64,000 nt of DNA from Streptomyces celluloflavus (GTDB lineage: Bacteria; Actinomycetota; Actinomycetes; Streptomycetales; Streptomycetaceae): contig JOEL01000008.1 of the NCBI GenBank assembly GCA_000720995.1, positions 124,001 to 188,000 on the forward strand, read 5' to 3'. This document shows, piece by piece, positions 62,423 to 64,000 of the stretch. The notes under the pieces are model-generated. The model saw nothing but the letters and a program-made list of their open reading frames with translations. It made no database searches and had not been told where the DNA came from. The position numbers and the translations under genes are program-made. Each line of letters opens with the position of its first letter. The stretch's first letter is position 1.

Positions 62423-63994
62423 CTTGGGGACGGTGCAGGTCACTGTTGCCTTGCTGGCGTCGCAGTGCCCGAACTCGGGGAAGTCCACCCAGTAGGGGTC
62501 TTTATCCAGAAGCCGGTACTTACCGGAAAACCCTGAGCTGAACGCGCCGCCCATCGAGGTGAAGTTGATCCACCCGGACATGGCCGAACGGCCGCAGACC
62601 TCGCTCCAGGTGGGGCCCGCCAGACGCTCGTCGTCGTACAGGTGCCACTCGCCCTGGGTGGCGCGGGTGGCGTAGGTCTGCACGCACTCGTCACCCGAGG
62701 CGACCGGGTTCATGCCACCGATGATTCCGCCGGGCATACCGCCAGAGTTGTAGCTGGAGGCGTAGGCGAACTCGTCGCACGACATCTTGTCGCTGGCGCT
62801 GATCTCCGGAACGGTCGTGGTACGCGGGTTTCCGTACTTGCCTGCCCAGCTCGTTCCATCGCTGTTCTTCGGGCAGATGACGTCCCGGTTCTTGTTCGGA
62901 TCACGGCCGGGCGCGTTCTTGTCCGCCGCCGGCAAGAAGAACATGGGCTTGTTGGCGGCCTTGCTTCCGGGGTGGTTGGGCAGCTTGGACTGGATCAACC
63001 ACGCGTGCGCTACAGCCGGGGGCGTCTTCTTGAAGTTCATCACCCAGGTGGGGATGTACTTGTAGAACGCGCATCCCGGCGTGGTGGAGGAGATGGTGTC
63101 GCAGCGGATCTGCGCGCCGTCGGCCTGCCAGCGGGTCGCGGCCGGCTTCGCGACCGGCGAGTAGGCGGTGATCTTCGTGGACAGATCAAGGAGGTCGGTG
63201 TTGTCCGTCGGGGTCCACGTGTGTCCGATCTTCCCGATCGCGGTGTGGGAGAACGGGTCTGCGCCGGTCCACTCCAGGGCGCCATCCCAGGACTGAGGGC
63301 CGTTGGAGCAGTCGTCGGCCATGAGGCAGTCGAACTCGACGTCCAGCGTCACGGAGACGAACTTCGGGTCGACTTCCAGCGGCACGAGGATGAGCTGCTG
63401 CGTGAATGTCCCGGACGTTCCGGAAAGTTTCACTTCCTGGCCGACGGCCCATGAGGCGTTCAGGACCTCCCCGGTAGGCTTGCCGTCCTTCACGACGATG
63501 CCTTGGTACTCGTACGTGGGCGAGCCGTGTCGGTTGGCGCCGGCGGAGATGATCCCGAGCGGCACGCCGCAGGCATCGGAGGCGACCGAGCGTTTCAGTC
63601 CCTGCTTGCTCCGGTCGACCGGTGAGCGGCCGGCCTTCTCGCCGCCGGACGGGGCCTTGGCGATGCAGCCGTCCACCGAGATCTCGCTCAGCCCGAGGCC
63701 GATCATCCGGTCGTACGCCTTGAGTGCCAGAGCGTGCACCTCCGATATCCCCAGCGCGGACCACTCTTTGACACGCCGCCTGATCGTTCGGTCGGAGCAT
63801 CCGACAGTGGAGATCCGCTCGTATCTGGAGCCGTGGACCAGCGCGAGCACCACGTGCTCGAACACCGTCCGGTCAGCCACCCGGCGGCGGTGACAGCCCA
63901 GCGAATGGGTCGACGCATACCCTTCACGCACCGGCAGCAGGGCCGCGAATTGGTCCCACAAGGGTTCCAGAAGGCATGCTGGGACAGCAGGCAC
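62417..63994 (-). CDS. chimeric IS5-type transposase/NucA-NucB-like nuclease
   Basis: One open frame of 525 residues joins two unrelated parts. Residues 1-159 match the N-terminus of an IS5-family transposase (LLEPLWDQFAALLP, CSDRTIRRRVKEW, SVDGCIAKAPSGGEKAGRSP). It carries the first catalytic Asp (SVDG) but not the rest of the DDE domain. From residue 160 (TYEYQGIVVKDG) the sequence resembles the secreted Streptomyces proteins with a C-terminal NucA/NucB DNase domain: CDTISSTTPGCAFYKYIPT, SCDEFAYASSYNSGG and RLLDKDPYWVDFPEFG. The nuclease's own signal peptide and N-terminus are missing, so secretion is unlikely and the gene may be dead. The GTG at 63994 is near the window edge, so the true start may lie outside. 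Confidence 0.7.
   Translation of the reverse strand: MPAVPACLLEPLWDQFAALLPVREGYASTHSLGCHRRRVADRTVFEHVVLALVHGSRYERISTVGCSDRTIRRRVKEWSALGISEVHALALKAYDRMIGLGLSEISVDGCIAKAPSGGEKAGRSPVDRSKQGLKRSVASDACGVPLGIISAGANRHGSPTYEYQGIVVKDGKPTGEVLNASWAVGQEVKLSGTSGTFTQQLILVPLEVDPKFVSVTLDVEFDCLMADDCSNGPQSWDGALEWTGADPFSHTAIGKIGHTWTPTDNTDLLDLSTKITAYSPVAKPAATRWQADGAQIRCDTISSTTPGCAFYKYIPTWVMNFKKTPPAVAHAWLIQSKLPNHPGSKAANKPMFFLPAADKNAPGRDPNKNRDVICPKNSDGTSWAGKYGNPRTTTVPEISASDKMSCDEFAYASSYNSGGMPGGIIGGMNPVASGDECVQTYATRATQGEWHLYDDERLAGPTWSEVCGRSAMSGWINFTSMGGAFSSGFSGKYRLLDKDPYWVDFPEFGHCDASKATVTCTVPKP
63518..63994 (-). mobile_element. truncated IS5-family transposase (5' part)
   Basis: This part covers about 159 transposase residues and stops after AGANRHGSP, the point where IS5-type enzymes usually continue with LLxPTLD. 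No right-hand inverted repeat can be recognised inside the window. Confidence 0.65.
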
Positions 63995-64000
63995 GAACCC

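Overview
The window is a block of chromosome from a high-GC actinomycete, almost certainly Streptomyces or a close relative. The evidence is the roughly 72% GC composition, the many GTG starts, the gene order rodA-mrdA-mreD-mreC-mreB-ndk-folC-valS-clpX-clpP2-clpP1-tig (a classical Streptomyces neighbourhood), a mycothiol-type oxidoreductase, and the paired ClpP proteases.

Layout. 1-7.3 kb: end of a CYTH-domain gene, then the leftward cell-wall elongation cluster (mreB, mreC, mreD, PBP2/mrdA, rodA), with a duplicated translation-initiation region in front of mrdA. 7.5-17 kb: ndk, DUF4233, folC, an extra class B penicillin-binding protein, a multi-pass membrane protein, valS and a Pro/Gln-rich membrane-anchored protein. 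17-22 kb: clpX, clpP2, clpP1 with a ClgR-like box, tig, tRNA-Pro(TGG) and tRNA-Gly(TCC). 22-28.7 kb: ArsC/Spx-like protein, small membrane protein, CPA2 antiporter, PP2C phosphatase, Eis-like acetyltransferase, Nei-type glycosylase and RpiB. 28.8-34.5 kb: three paralogous amino-acid permeases with bioY between the first two. 34.6-47 kb: sodF behind a probable nickel-responsive operator, a mycothiol-dependent DsbA-like protein, two aminopeptidase N paralogues, an AbiEi/PD-(D/E)XK-like protein, a PPOX flavoprotein, asd, DUF1203, and allantoicase with a duplicated 3' end. 47-61 kb: LysR regulator, acyl-ACP desaturase with a palindromic operator, secreted alpha-L-fucosidase, malQ with an acidic partner gene, a secreted GH84 enzyme, HNH nuclease, MscS channel and a DUF4190-like membrane protein.

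61.2-64 kb is the only clearly accessory segment. It holds a DUF397-like remnant, the 3' end of an IS1380-type transposase, a SUKH (SMI1/KNR4) immunity-like gene, and a chimeric gene in which the N-terminal third of an IS5-type transposase is fused in frame to a NucA/NucB-like nuclease. The SUKH and nuclease genes converge and their stop codons lie inside one 31-bp-arm inverted repeat.

How the genes work together. The mre/mrdA/rodA set builds lateral or spore wall, and the extra PBP may add transpeptidase capacity. ClpX with ClpP1/ClpP2 and trigger factor form a protein quality-control block. The permeases, two PepN enzymes and asd centre on peptide and amino-acid supply. Fucosidase, GH84 and MalQ centre on glycan use, and a Crp-like site lies in front of the malQ operon. 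Most convergent gene pairs are separated by a strong GC-rich inverted repeat. All calls come from reading the sequence; no database search was run.
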